Source: Artemisia argyi (taxonomy: Eukaryota > Streptophyta > Magnoliopsida > Asterales > Asteraceae). From it: 64,000 nt of DNA. The notes beneath the pieces were generated by a model. It saw only the letters and a list, made by a program, of their open reading frames with translations. It had not been told where the DNA came from and ran no database searches. A program made the translations under genes and the position numbers. Of this stretch, positions 1 to 11,541 are shown piece by piece. The first letter of the stretch is position 1, and each line of letters begins with the position of its first letter. The stretch spans positions 12,794,872 to 12,858,871 of the forward strand of contig CM060709.1 in assembly GCA_030686995.1 (NCBI GenBank). The letters run 5' to 3'.

Positions 1-23
1 TATAAAAAGATGATATTGGGTTA

Positions 24-47
24 TGATGAGTGCTCAAACACTCATCA
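24..47 (+). other. Terminal hairpin at the LTR start
   Basis: The first 24 bases of the LTR form a perfect inverted repeat: TGATGAGTG, a 6-base loop, then CACTCATCA. In the 3' LTR (12427-12450) one stem position differs (G to A). Confidence 0.8.
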
Positions 48-195
48 TTTTTATCGTATTTAAACTACCAAAACATCCGAAAACGCTCAGAAATGCATCA
101 AAATACTAAAAATATCCCAAGGATTGTATTTTATACGTTTCAGATGCAAAACGAGCAAAAACAATGAAAAACGAACAAAGTTTACACATTTGGCA

Positions 196-498
196 GTTTT
201 AGTCCCCCAACTTTCAAAAATTTACAAAACTAGTCCCTGAGCATTTGTTTTGAAAGGAAAGTCAACCTAAGGCATTTAAAAGTCAAAATTTATCAAATAT
301 TGTCCTTAGGTAAAAACTTTGGAAAATTTACACTTTTGGTCCCTGCAGTTTGGGAAATTGACAAAATCAGTCCCTGGGGAATTTTGAAATGGAAAATATA
401 TTTTTGGTTCTTTGGTAATTGAAATGTGGCAAGATTGGTCCCTGTATTAACTTTGGATGGATGGCAATTTTAGTCCCTCAAATTCAGCATATATAAAA
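196..498 (+). promoter_or_regulatory. LTR promoter: GTCCCT motif array and TATA box
   Basis: A TATATAAAA box lies at 490-498. The 290 bases before it carry about seven to eight spaced copies of a motif of the form (T/A)(A/T)GTCCCT or TGGTCCCTG, each after an A/T-rich tract. The same arrangement recurs in the 3' LTR at about 12600-12900. Position and repetition suggest a U3 enhancer; function is inferred. Confidence 0.55.
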
Positions 499-2370
499 AA
501 TTGGTCCTTGTGTTGTTATTACTAAAAAACCAAACGGGCCCTTTTGTATTTCATAAACCAAACCAAACTCCCCAAGCCCACCAATACCCCAGCCCACCCA
601 CCATATTAATAATAAAAATAGCCGGGTCAAAGAAAAGTCAACTCCATCCCCACCCCTCCTTTTGCCGCCATTACCCAAACACCCAGCCTCCACACCTCTG
701 CTCCCCCAACAATCTTGTCCCCCCTCCTCTTCTACCCAGCCAACCTACCCTTTTCCTCCTCAAACAAAGTCAACCCAGACACCATTATTATCTCCCCCAC
801 TCCTTCATAAAACTCCAACAATCCTAGGCTGAGATGAGTGGAGCATCAAATCAATAGCTGTGGTGTTTCCAGGGTACAAAGACAACACAAAAAGCAGAGA
901 CAAAAGTGAAAAAGAAGAGAAAGAAAGAAGGCCCTGGTTCAATGTTTCCTTTATTTTTATTTTCAGTATTTATATATCATCAGTTGTAAGCCATTGGGGC
1001 TAAGTAGTTAAGAAGTAGTTTTCCCTTTATGTAATTTTTTCCTCTTTTCAGTAATTAGTTATGTAATGTTAAGTTGTAAGTTGTAAAACATTTTCAGTTA
1101 TGAATGCAAGTTTCATTTTTATCTAAAGTGATTTCCCAATTTTTTTTATTCCCTTTTATCTTAAACAGTTGTGAGTGCATGTTTTCTATGCTCAGTTAAA
1201 CCTTATTTAAGTTATTGAAAAGTTTAGAAATTTTGAATTAAGAAGAACTCAGAAAAACAAAATCAGAAAAGAGAAAAAAATACAAGGAAGAAGAGAGTGT
1301 TGGATTGCTGATTCAGAAAGAAATAGCATGGAAGTTGGATTGGGGTAGAGCTCATGGGAGCATAGGAATTGAAATTTGGTCTTGGTTCTTAGCAGTTCTC
1401 ATTGGCTTGGCAGGATAACAATTGTAAGCAATCCCTTCAATCTCATTTGAACTGATTCATTAGCTTAGTTAAGTGTTTAATATTGATTACTTGTTGTAAT
1501 TAGTTGTGGTTATAAGGTTAAATTAGATCTTAGTTTAGTAAGATTTCTTTGTGCAAAGTGTGGTGTTTAACTGTCATGATAAAGCGTGTTTGGATCAGTG
1601 TAGTTTGCTGTCATAATTGAGGTCTCAGGAGTGGTGTTTGGTTTAGCTTAATCATTTAGGTTGTAATAGACTCAATCTAGCCTTAGTTTAGTGGTCATTT
1701 TACCTAAAAGTCAAAAGCTCTTCTAATCTTGGTTGTAGCTTAACTGTTAGACATTTTAGATTGCTTAATCAACCCAGTAGCTACATCATAGGGTAACTTA
1801 GCATCAATTAGCTTAGTATTAGATCATAGTAACATAATTAAGCAGTTAGATTAGGTAAAAGTTCACTAAAGTCAACATTGTGCAAGAAATTCAGAAAGTC
1901 AAAATTGCAATTTTAGTAAAAATCTCACTTTTTGTAGGAATTGTTCTGATTTTTGTGGGTACATTTAGAACTTGAAAATTTTTGTGGTTAAACTAAACCA
2001 CCTAAACCCCAGGAATCAACATCAATTTCAATTTTAAGATTTTTCTTTAAGCTTGTGGAAGCAGCTTTTTGAGCCTGCAGGGCATGCAAACTCCCCTGCA
2101 CCACAACCATGGACTCGGAAACTTTAGTAATTTGTGACCTTCCCAGTGGACCCCACCCCTCATAAATTGGATTTTTAGATAGCTTATCATTAGGGCTTTT
2201 GATATCTAGGCTTATTTCAGGCTTAAGCTTATTTACACTTGGCTTATTTGACCCTTAAACCTGGCCTGTCCACTAAAGTGCATGCTGAGCCATCAGCTCT
2301 TGACCCAACTTTCCAAAGCCCCTATCTTGCTCAAAAATAAGCCATAAGATTAGCTTATTGGCTTATTTTC

Positions 2371-2708
2371 AAGCTTGTCACCTCTGCTTTGTGGATCAAC
2401 CCTAATTTGGCCCTCCCCTAATCACTGTGGACCCCACAGTGCCTCAAAAGTTAGAGTTTTGAACCTGTTTGAGTTCTGTGTGAATCTTATGTGCTTATTT
2501 GGTGTTTTAAGCTTATACCTTGTGCTTATTTGGATTTTCAAGCTTGTCACCTCTGCTTTGTGGATCAACCCTAATTTGGCCCTCCCCTAATCACTGTGGA
2601 CCCCACAGTGCCTCAAAAGTTAGAGTTTTGAACCTGTTTGAGTTCTGTGTGAATCTTAAGTGCTTATTTGGTGTTTTAAGCTTATACCTTGTGCTTATTT
2701 GGAATTAT
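2371..2708 (+). repeat. 169 bp tandem duplication present only in the 5' LTR
   Basis: A 169 bp unit starting AAGCTTGTCACC occurs at 2371 and again at 2540, nearly identical. The 3' LTR has one copy, at about 14783-14950. Both LTRs were identical at insertion, so the duplication arose in this LTR afterwards or the matching copy was lost from the other. Confidence 0.9.
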
Positions 2709-3765
2709 ATTGCTCATTTCAAGTTATTATTCAGTTACCTTGGCTTGTTTGTTCATTTGGAAGCTTAATTCTAGCTTTTTCAAAATCACCAAATTCCTAA
2801 TAAGCTCAAAAGCCCACTGTTGAGAACTTGTTCTTGCACACAGCTTATTATTAAGCTACAATCAAACTTCCTTTGTAAAAAGTGCTTAAAATTAGTTGTT
2901 AATCAGTTGTGCAAAAGAAAAAAATAGAAAAAGACAAAAAAAAATTAGAAGTGATAGCTTCTATTTAAGCCACTTTGGCTTATTTTTTGCTTATTTATAA
3001 GCAACAACTGTTGTTAAATTTTTCTTAGGCTTCTGTTATCATATTAGAATTTTAGTAATTTTTTCAGATTTTTCCTTAATCATTTAGTATTTTTTATAAT
3101 TTAGTTTAATTTAAATTAATTAAATAATTAGTTTTTAATTATTAATAATTAATTAAAAAGTAGGAAAAATAGTTTTTCTGTTTCAAAATTAGTTTTATAT
3201 TATTTTAGATTTTTCTAAATTTTATTTTCATTTTTCTAGTTAATTTTCATAATTATTTGTAATTTAGGATATTTTAGTTAATTAAAAAGTAATTAATAAT
3301 TAGTAATTAATTAATAGTAATTAACTAAATAGTGTAAAAATTATTTTTATTGTTCTAAAAATTTTCTTAAGTCATTAGGATTGTAAAATATAATTTTCAC
3401 GTTCGTAGGACTTTGTTTACTCCCGTTTCACTTTTTTATTTGCGCGTTCGCGTTTATTTTAAACTAAAACGCGCGTTTTTAAGTTAAATTACGTTTTTAG
3501 GTAATCTGATCATTAGTAATTGTTAATTAAGTGTTTATAAGCCATTTTCCATCATTATCTCATAGTGTAACCATAATAATCAAATTCCTGACCTTCCTGA
3601 TTAATCACCCGATCCTTTAAAACGTTTACAAATACAATTGCACGCCTCGTCCGGACATTACGACCCGAGGATTCCCTAAACTCCTTGGTTAGTTGGTTTT
3701 TGACATTTGACCTGGTTGACCATTATTTGGTGAGCTTAGTTGACCGTTCGGGACCAATCAAAATT

Positions 3766-3783
3766 TGGCGCCGCTGCCGGGGA
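3766..3783 (+). other. Primer-binding site (tRNA-Asp type)
   Basis: TGGCGCCGCTGCCGGGGA starts five bases after the 5' LTR. It matches the complement of the plant tRNA-Asp 3' end with one difference, which is the usual Athila primer. Confidence 0.9.
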
Positions 3784-4314
3784 GGCTGTTGCTTATCTGC
3801 ACACGTTCTTTTAAGAATAGTGATTTTTCACACATCACTGTATAAACTCACCCACTTTTTGTAAATCTCAATCATAAAACAAAAACGTCATTAACACTTT
3901 TCCTAAAATGTTAACAACACCAAAAAAAATAAAAAAACAAACAAAACAGATCGTTACGTTTTCTGTATCGGGTTTCTTTTAATAAGGTGATTCTTAAAGA
4001 GATACGATTTTGGTAAACGAAACGATACCAAAAATATTGTCCAAAAGTTTTTCACCCATACACAAAAACCCAAAAACATTCGTCTTTTCTTGTGAATAAT
4101 GATTACATAAAAATAAACCGTCGCAAACCAAGACAAAACACCTACCAACTGGGGGTGTGGACATAATAAGCTCCCAAACCAAAGATAAAAACTTGCCTTT
4201 GTATCCTTGTGAGTGGTGTACCTTTCTTAAAGAAGCCACTTGCTCGTGATTATTGGTTTAAGTTCACTGTTGATTTGCCTCGATCTTGTTTTATTGAAAT
4301 TTTGTTGTTAGTGC
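3784..4314 (+). other. Untranslated leader of Athila-like element
   Basis: About 530 bases between the primer-binding site and the first gag ATG at 4315. No coding frame or repeat worth naming; contains A-rich tracts. Confidence 0.6.
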
Positions 4315-4419
4315 ATGCGCACTCGTTCACAATCGAAACGAAATCGTCAACTGAAAAACGTAACTGAGTTACGTCCTATTGTTGAGGATCCAGTTCCGAA
4401 AATGGACGGTAATCAAGAC

Positions 4420-5827
4420 TGATGTGTGGGAATCGCAACAGGCTTTACCTCTCGAGGGATCTCGAGAAGCTTACAACCCCTACCAGGCAGTGTACCTGAT
4501 CGTTGTAGTATAGTATAGTGACAAGTACCGGGGGATTGATCGTTCAGCTTAGGAATAGTGTCGCTAGGATTAGAAAACCTAATTAATAGTTCTAGAGGTG
4601 AGGGATGATTATTTTTGTGTTTTTATATTTTTATGAAAGCAAGTAAAATCTCGGGTTTTGGAAGAGTGGGCGGAATTAGTTGCTATTCAACTAACCCAAA
4701 GCTAAGATGCAATCAAAATAAAATACAGAAAATGAAATTAAACTAATTATTACTAAGGTTGTGAGCAGTAATTGGAGAAATTGTGTTTACTTAGACTTCA
4801 CTACTCCCTAGATATCTTTTACACGTTAATTACTTGTTATACTTGTATGGATAACGGATTGTATTCCTTAATACCATTCGTGGGGTGGCATACATAACTC
4901 CCCAACTCTATGAGCTCTTATCTCCTCCTACACCATGACCCAGCACAACTATAGGGATTGTAAACAGTGGCTCATGCATTAAATACAACCAATAAAGACC
5001 TAGTACGCCTCGGTTCATGTTTCTTAAGACGTTCAAGCATGTTACCATTTGGAGATCTGCCAGTTTTCTTAAGCCTAACATATAAAATCATTCATCCAAG
5101 ACAAGAATAGACAAGTAATCAACACATAATCAACATCTAGGTTTCATTAGATCTAAGCAAACACAAAAGAGATCTAGCCTAGCATAATGGAATTGAGACA
5201 AGAACAAGATATAAACAACCAACACATAGACATATTGATTGAATTGGAAGAACACTTATCTCAATTACAATGCAAGGTATCAAGGGTTTGGAACCCTTGA
5301 AAAACCTGTAAAAGATACACCAAATTCGTCTTTAGGGTTTCACCAAAACTTCTCTCCTTTTAATGAAAAAACTAGAAAACTATATATAGGAAAACTGGGC
5401 TGACGGCGTCAAGACAACCATGTGACGCCGTCACCTCGCCGCCAAATACTTCCTCGGACGGCCTTGATCTACTTATGACGGCCTATGTGACGCCGTCACC
5501 AACCACGGTATTTTATTCTTTGTACTTTGACGCCGTCAGGATGACTTTTGACGCCGTCATCAACTACGGTGTTTTATTCATGATGTCTGACGCCGTCAGG
5601 GTATAACTCTTGACGCCGTCACCTAGTGTCTTCAGCATGGAAAATTGATACTTTGCCGTTTTCTTCACTTTTATGCTCCAAAAACGTCCAAAATGGCTTC
5701 TTTTCCAGAATTCACTCTCCAAACACCTAAACTCACAAAAGGAATGATTTAGGACAATATTTGATCAAATAAAGTCGGATTCGGGCTTAAATGACCCCCT
5801 AAAAACGGATCATTTTCCGCCTCATCA
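4420..5827 (-). mobile_element. Solo LTR (1408 bp) inserted in gag
   Basis: The insert begins TGATGTGTGG, ends CCTCATCA and is flanked by AAGAC at 4415-4419 and 5828-5832. Removing it with one AAGAC restores the gag frame. Its 4420-5100 part is clearly related to the LTR at 31418-34616, which is followed by a primer-binding site on the minus strand, so this LTR is also minus-oriented. It is a Ty3/Athila-type LTR left by recombination between two LTRs. Confidence 0.92.
5380..5621 (-). promoter_or_regulatory. Solo-LTR promoter: TATA box with seven TGACGCCGTCA dyads
   Basis: On the minus strand a CCTATATATAG TATA-like box (5380-5390) is preceded by seven exact copies of the 11-base dyad TGACGCCGTCA (or its complement), starting at 5401, 5423, 5488, 5528, 5549, 5588 and 5611, with degenerate ones between. 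The half-site TGACG is the core recognised by plant TGA-class bZIP factors. An enhancer role is inferred from position and repetition. Confidence 0.65.
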
Positions 5828-7533
5828 AAGACCCACCCATCATAGATGATGCAGCTCCTGATCTCCGAACGATGGAGGAGTTGTGTCAACCCACAATGCT
5901 CGGAAGAGGCGGGCCCATTGCCCCTCTTAACATTGCTGCCACTGATTTTGGACTTAAGCATCACATGATACAACAAGTCCAGAATTCGTGCCAATTTCAT
6001 GGCTTACCTGGTGACGATGCAAATAAGCATCTTGATAAATTTCTGACTGTCACCCAAACCATGAAGCAGAATGGTGTCTCCGATGATGCCCTTCGTCTAT
6101 CTCTTTTCCCCTATTCTCTAACCCATCATGCCACTGCATGGTTTGATCGACTTCCTAAGAATTCGATTCACACTTTCAAAGAAATGGTGACAAAATTTTT
6201 AGCCAAATACTTTCCACCATCCATGGTTACCAAGTTACGAAATGACATTAGTAACTTTCGTCAACATCCCGATGAGTCTTTGTTTGAAGCTTGGGAACGC
6301 TATAAGCTCTCAATTGATCGGTGTCCTAACCATAACATGTTACTCGTTACCCAAATAGATACTTTCTATAATGGGTTGACATTGAGACACCGTGATATTC
6401 TCAATGCTGCTGCTGGTGGGACCTTTATGAAAAGGCGCCCCGAAGAGTGCTATGATCTCATTGAGAACATGACTGCCCACCACAATTTATGGGATTCCTC
6501 AGCTGAGAGGGAAGAGTCATGTAAGTCTGTCACTCCAGCATCTTCTGAAATAGCGATCCTCACTAAAAAGATGGATGATTTTGCTACGGCTATGTTGAGG
6601 ATGAACCAAAGTATCCAAAATCAACAAGTCCAAAATCAACAAGCCAAGGCCGTCAATCAAAGTTGTGAAACATGTGGAGGTCCACATTCATATTCCGAGT
6701 GTCCAGCCACTAGTGGCTACCCTCATGAGGACGTATATGCTGCTCAAGGTTCCTATAATTCGGGAGGTAATAACTACCAACCGCAAGGGGACCGCAATCT
6801 TCTAAGCTATCGTTCTAACAATTTCCTTGGACCTCCCGGATTCAATCAAAACCCTAATGTCCAAAACCATAACCAGAACCAAAATCAGAATCGAATGAAC
6901 CAAGGTTACCAAAACCAAGGAAATGTCAATCCGAACCATAACCAAGGTTTCCATCATAACCAAAACCAAGGTTTCCAAAATCAAGGAAACTACAGTCGAA
7001 ACCATGGTCAAAACAACTATCATGGAAACAATTCTCATGGACATGGCAACCAACATCAGGGAAATTTTCAAAACCACGGTTCCCATCAAAATAACCGGGC
7101 CCAAAATTTTCCCAATCAAAATCAAGCCATCACTCCAGCTACTCAGAATTACCCTAACCAAGCTCCTCCTCACCATACTCAAGCAATTGTTCCAACTGGC
7201 CCATCATCTGATGAGTTGTTGAGACAATTCATGAAATCTCAGGAGGAAATGAATAGGGTAATGATGACTCAGATCGCAGACCTCAAGAAGTCTTTAAATG
7301 ATCGACCCTCGGGCTCAGGTATTACTTTACCTAGCAACACGATCGCTAATCCGAGGGGCGATGTTAAAGCGATCACAACGAGAAGTGGCGTTTCCTATGA
7401 TGGACCCAAAGCTCCTACTACCTCTTCTTCTCCTCCCAAGGTAGTAGAAAGTGAGCCTGAGGTGACAAAGGACAAGGTGCAATTTACTAGCCCACGAAGT
7501 ACCGCACACGTCCACCCTCAGGTTGTACCATAA

Positions 7534-10500
7534 ACCGCACCAAAACCAGGAGTTGTCTTTGAACCACCAACAACTCCTGGAGAGAACCCTAAATCCAAAC
7601 TTTCACTGCCATATCCATCTCGGTTACAAGACTAGAAGCTCCGCGAAAAAGCAAATCATCAAATGGAAAAGTTTTTTCAAATTTTCCGAGATATTCCATT
7701 TGATATCAGTTTCGCGGATGCTCTCCTTTTGATGCCTAAGTTCGCATCGACAATCAAAAATCTGTTGAACAATAAAGAGAAACTATTCGAAATGGCAGGA
7801 ACTCCACTCAATGAAAACTGCTCTGCTGTTCTTTTGAAACAGCTTACCGAGAAGCTAGGAGATCCGGGAAAATTTCTCATTCCATGTGTTTTCCCCGGAA
7901 TGGTTGAGTGCTTCGCCCTGGCCGATCTAGGTGCAAGCATCAACTTGATGCCTTATTCAATATGGAAAAAGCTCTCTCTTCCAGAACTCACCACCACCTG
8001 CATGACCCTCGAGCTTGCAGACCGCTCAACATCTCGTCCCCTCGGCATTGCCGAGGATGTATTTGTAAAGGTGGGGTACTTCCACTTTCCAGCAGATTTT
8101 GTGATTGTCGATTTCGATGCTGACCCATGAGTTCCTCTCATTCTTGGGAGAGGATTCTTAAGGACGGGTCGTGCGTTAATCAATGTGCACAAAGAGGAAA
8201 TAACTCTTCGTGTTGGTAATGAAGCAGTAACGTTTAACCTCGATCAAACTTCGAGGTACTCTTCTAATTATGACGCCGAATCGGTTAACCAAATTGATGT
8301 CATTGATGTTGCGTCTGAGGAGTACTCTCAAGAACTTCTTGGTTACCTTCCGAGTGGCAGTCCCACTCCATCTTCTGAGCCTATCATATCCGACTCTTCC
8401 CCTTCTCTCACTCCTTTTGAGGGAAGTGACTTCCTTTTGGAAGAAGTCGAGGCTTTTCTCGCCCAAGATAGTTCAATTTCGGGTAAATTTGATGAGGACT
8501 ATCTTGATCCTGAGGGGGATATTCTTTTGCTAGAAAAATTGTTAAACGAAGATCCATCTCCCCCTCTTCCTCCAAAAGTACTTCATAAAGAGGAAGTCAA
8601 AAATGTTGAAATAACTGATGACTTTCCTGTGGTTGAACTTAAGGACTTACCGCCTCATCTTGAATATGCATTTCTGGAGGGTGATGATAAATTACCAGTC
8701 ATAATTGCCAAAAATTTAAGTGTTGAGGAAAAGGCTGCTCTAATAAAGGTTTTGAAGTCACATAAGCAAGCAATTGCTTGGCGACTCTCCGACATAAAGG
8801 GCATTGACCCTGAATTTTGTACACACAAGATTTTAATGGAGGATGACTTCAAACCAGCAGTCCAACAACAAAGAAGGGTGAATCCAAAAATTCATGAGGT
8901 GATCAAACAAGAAGTTTTAAAACTCCTTGACGCCGGATTGATTTACCCTATCTCGGACAGTCCTTGGGTTAGCCCAATTCACTGCGTTCCAAAAAAGGGT
9001 GGCATTACTGTTGTCACAAATGAGGAAAATGAGTTAATTCCAACTCGTTTGGTTACGGGGTGGCGTGTCTGTATTGATTATCGCAAGTTAAATGACGCCA
9101 CCCGCAAAGATCATTTTTCTCTGCCCTTTATGGATCGCTCGAGAGATTAGCGGGGAATGAGTACTATTGCTTCCTCGATGGTTTCTCGGGTTACTTTCAG
9201 ATTCCCATTGATCCGCAAGATCAAGAAAAGACCACTTTCACGTGCCCCTATGGAACATTTGCATATAAATGTATGCCATTTGGTTTATGTAATGCTCCGG
9301 GCACGTTTCAAAGATGTATGATGGCCATATTTTCTGACATGATCGGGAAAACTATGGAGGTCTTCATGGACGATTTTTTGGTCATTGGGGATTCGTTTTA
9401 AACATGTCTCACCCATTTAGACAACATGCTTAAACGTTGTGAAGACACAAGGTTATGTCTAAATTGGGAGAAGAGTCACTTTATGGTCAAAGAGGGCATT
9501 GTCCTCGGCCATAAAATTTCAAAGAATGGGATTGAGGTTGACAGAGCCAAAGTTGATGTCATAGCAAAATTACCTCATCCCACTACTGTCAAAGGTGTTA
9601 GGAGCTTTTTGGGTCATGCCGGCTTTTACCGTAGGTTTATTCAAGATTTTTCTAAAATCGCCCGGCCTATAACCCATCTCCTCGAGAAGGATGCTCCTTT
9701 TATCTTCTCTCCCGAGTGCATCGAAGCTTTCGAAACATTAAAGAAAAAGCTTACCGAGGCACCGATTCTTGTTGCCCCCGATTGGAACTTGCCCTTTGAG
9801 CTCATGTGTGATGCGAGTGATTATGCAATTGGGGCAGTCTTGGGGCAATGCAAAACAAAACACTTTCAGCCTATACACTATGCAAGCAAGACTATGACCG
9901 AGGCTCAAAGTCATTACACCACCACTGAAAAAGAATTATTAGCTGTGGTGTATGCCTTTGAAAAATTCCGGCCATACTTGATATTGACCAAAAGCATAGT
10001 GTATACGAATCACTCGGCTTTAAAGTACCTCTTTGCAAAACAAGATGCAAAGCCGAGACTACTCCGTTGGGTTCTCCTCCTACAGGAATTTGATATCATA
10101 ATTCGTGATAAAAAAGGAGCTGAGAACCTAGCTGCTGATCATCTCTCCCGATTGGAGAACCCCCATCAAGATGTCTTCGAAAAGAAGGAAATTAATGAAA
10201 CCTTCCCGCTCGAGACACTCAATGCGGTTGCCTTTCGTGGAGATTCTATTACCCCATGGTTTGCCGATTTCGCAAACTACCATGCGGGTAATTTTGTGGT
10301 GAAAGGGATGTCGTCCCAACAAAAGAACAAGTTCTTTAAGGATGTCAAACATTATTTCTGGGACGACCCCTACTTGTTTAAAATCTGTGCGGATCAAGTC
10401 ATCCGGTGGTGTGTTTATGGCCAAGAAGCCTCTGAAATTCTAAAGGCTTGCCATGCTGGTCCCACGGGGGGCCACCATAATCCAAACTACACCGCCAAAA

Positions 10501-11541
10501 AGGTGTTTGATTCCGGTTTCTACTGGCCCACGATCTATAAGGATGCCCATGAATTAGTCAAATCCTGTGACGCTTGTCAACGTCACGGGAATATTTCACA
10601 AAAGAATGAAATGCCTCAAAATGCAATTCAAGTTTGTGAAATCTTTGACGTGTGGGGCATCGATTTTATGGGGCCATTTCCATCATCTCTTAGAAATAAG
10701 TACATACTCGTGGCTGTTGACTATTTGACAAAATGGGTTGAAGCAAAAGCTTTACCCACTAATGATGCCCGAGTTGTGGTAAAATTCTTGAAAGCTCTTT
10801 TTGCTCGATTTGGAACTCCACGTGCCATAATTAGTGATCGTGGTACGCATTTCTGCAATGACAAATTCGACAAAGTCATGCAAAAGTATGGTGTAACTCA
10901 TCGTCTTTCTACTGCGTACCACCCTCAAACAAGTGGACAAGTAGAAGTTTCCAATCGGGGCATTAAGAGAATATTGGAAAGAACTGTAGGTGAGAATCGT
11001 GCATCGTGGTCGGACAAATTAGATGATGCACTCTGGGCTTTCCGTACGGCGTATAAAACACCCATTGGGTGTACGCCATACAAGCTTGTGTACGGGAAAG
11101 CGTGCCATCTTCCGATTGAGCTTGAGCATAAAGCCTATTAGGCCCTCAAGCATGCCAATTTTGACCTCAAAACTGCGGGTGATCACAGGAAAGTTCAACT
11201 GAATGAATTAAATGAACTTCGTGATCAAGCTTACGAGAATTCTTTGATCTATAAGGAAAAGACAAAGAAGATTCATGACTCAAAAATCAAGAACCGCGTT
11301 TTCAACGTTGGTGATCGAGTCCTTCTTTTCAACTCTAGACTCAAGATCTTCTCGGGAAAGCTCAAAACCCGATGGACTGGTCCATTCACTATCGCAAAAG
11401 TTTATCCTTATGGCACCCGAATTATCTCAAAAGGACAGTCCTAATTTCAAAGTGAATGGACATCGGTTGAAACATTACTTTGGAGAGGACATACCATCCA
11501 TGGTTGTCCCAGATCTCCAAACTTTCCCCAAGGACAATTGA
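7534..11541 (+). pseudogene. pol: Athila-like pol (protease, RT, RNase H, integrase), broken
   Basis: The frame continues from gag after the TAA at 7531, with a further TAG near 7633 and a TGA at 8128-8130. The protease motif DLGAS is at about 7922. The reverse transcriptase begins near 8860 (words SPWVSPIHCVPKKGG, WRVCIDYRKLND). A frameshift by deletion lies near 9130-9150, and the FMDD active-site box is at about 9363-9374. There is a TAA near 9400. RNase H shows its first Asp (CDASD) and Glu (TEKELL), but the usual Asp of YTDH is Asn (YTNH, near 10008). Integrase has the H/H/C/C zinc region (10450-10600) and a DDE triad (DFMGPF, SDRGTHF, GQVEVSN). A TAG at 11139-11141 and a frameshift near 11420 break the integrase C-terminus, which carries the TRWTGPF word. 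The element cannot make working enzymes. Confidence 0.92.

Larger units (their letters stand above)
24..3760 (+). repeat. 5' LTR of Athila-like element (3737 bp)
   Basis: The LTR begins TGATGAG and ends GACCAATCA. It is 158 bp longer than the 3' LTR, mainly because of a 169 bp tandem duplication; small indels account for the rest. A TATA box lies only about 470 bp in, so U3 is short and R plus U5 would span roughly 3.2 kb. Just after the TATA comes a C-rich, purine-poor tract (about 560-780). The 2165-3005 part is crowded with GCTTATT/AAGCTTA words, and 3080-3350 is built of TAATTA-type words. Short ORFs inside are chance frames. Confidence 0.95.
4315..7533 (+). pseudogene. gag: Athila-like gag, split by a solo LTR
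   Basis: The ATG at 4315 opens with the Athila-style N-terminus MRTRSQSKR. The frame runs to 4419, is interrupted by a solo LTR (4420-5827 plus one extra AAGAC), and resumes in frame at 5833, so the split is explained exactly by the insertion. The capsid-like region (about 5990-6480) has the family words WFDRLP, FLAKYFPP and AAGGT. A zinc knuckle of CX2CX3HX4C form is at 6664-6702. From about 6830 to 7180 the protein is very rich in Asn, Gln, His and Gly. A TAA at 7531-7533 ends the frame where the family normally reads on into protease. Gag packages the element RNA in a cytoplasmic particle. This copy is broken. Confidence 0.9.

Noticed and set aside
2375..2768. Repeated short ORFs in the Athila LTR
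   Set aside because: They are the 169 bp tandem duplication read in one frame, with no coding signature.
5401..5621. Regular palindromic repeats resembling a CRISPR array
   Set aside because: Repeats are only 11 bases, spacing is irregular (21-65), and the context is a plant LTR promoter.
6802..7182. Antisense 126-codon frame opposite gag
   Set aside because: Shadow of the Asn/Gln-rich low-complexity gag coding sequence.
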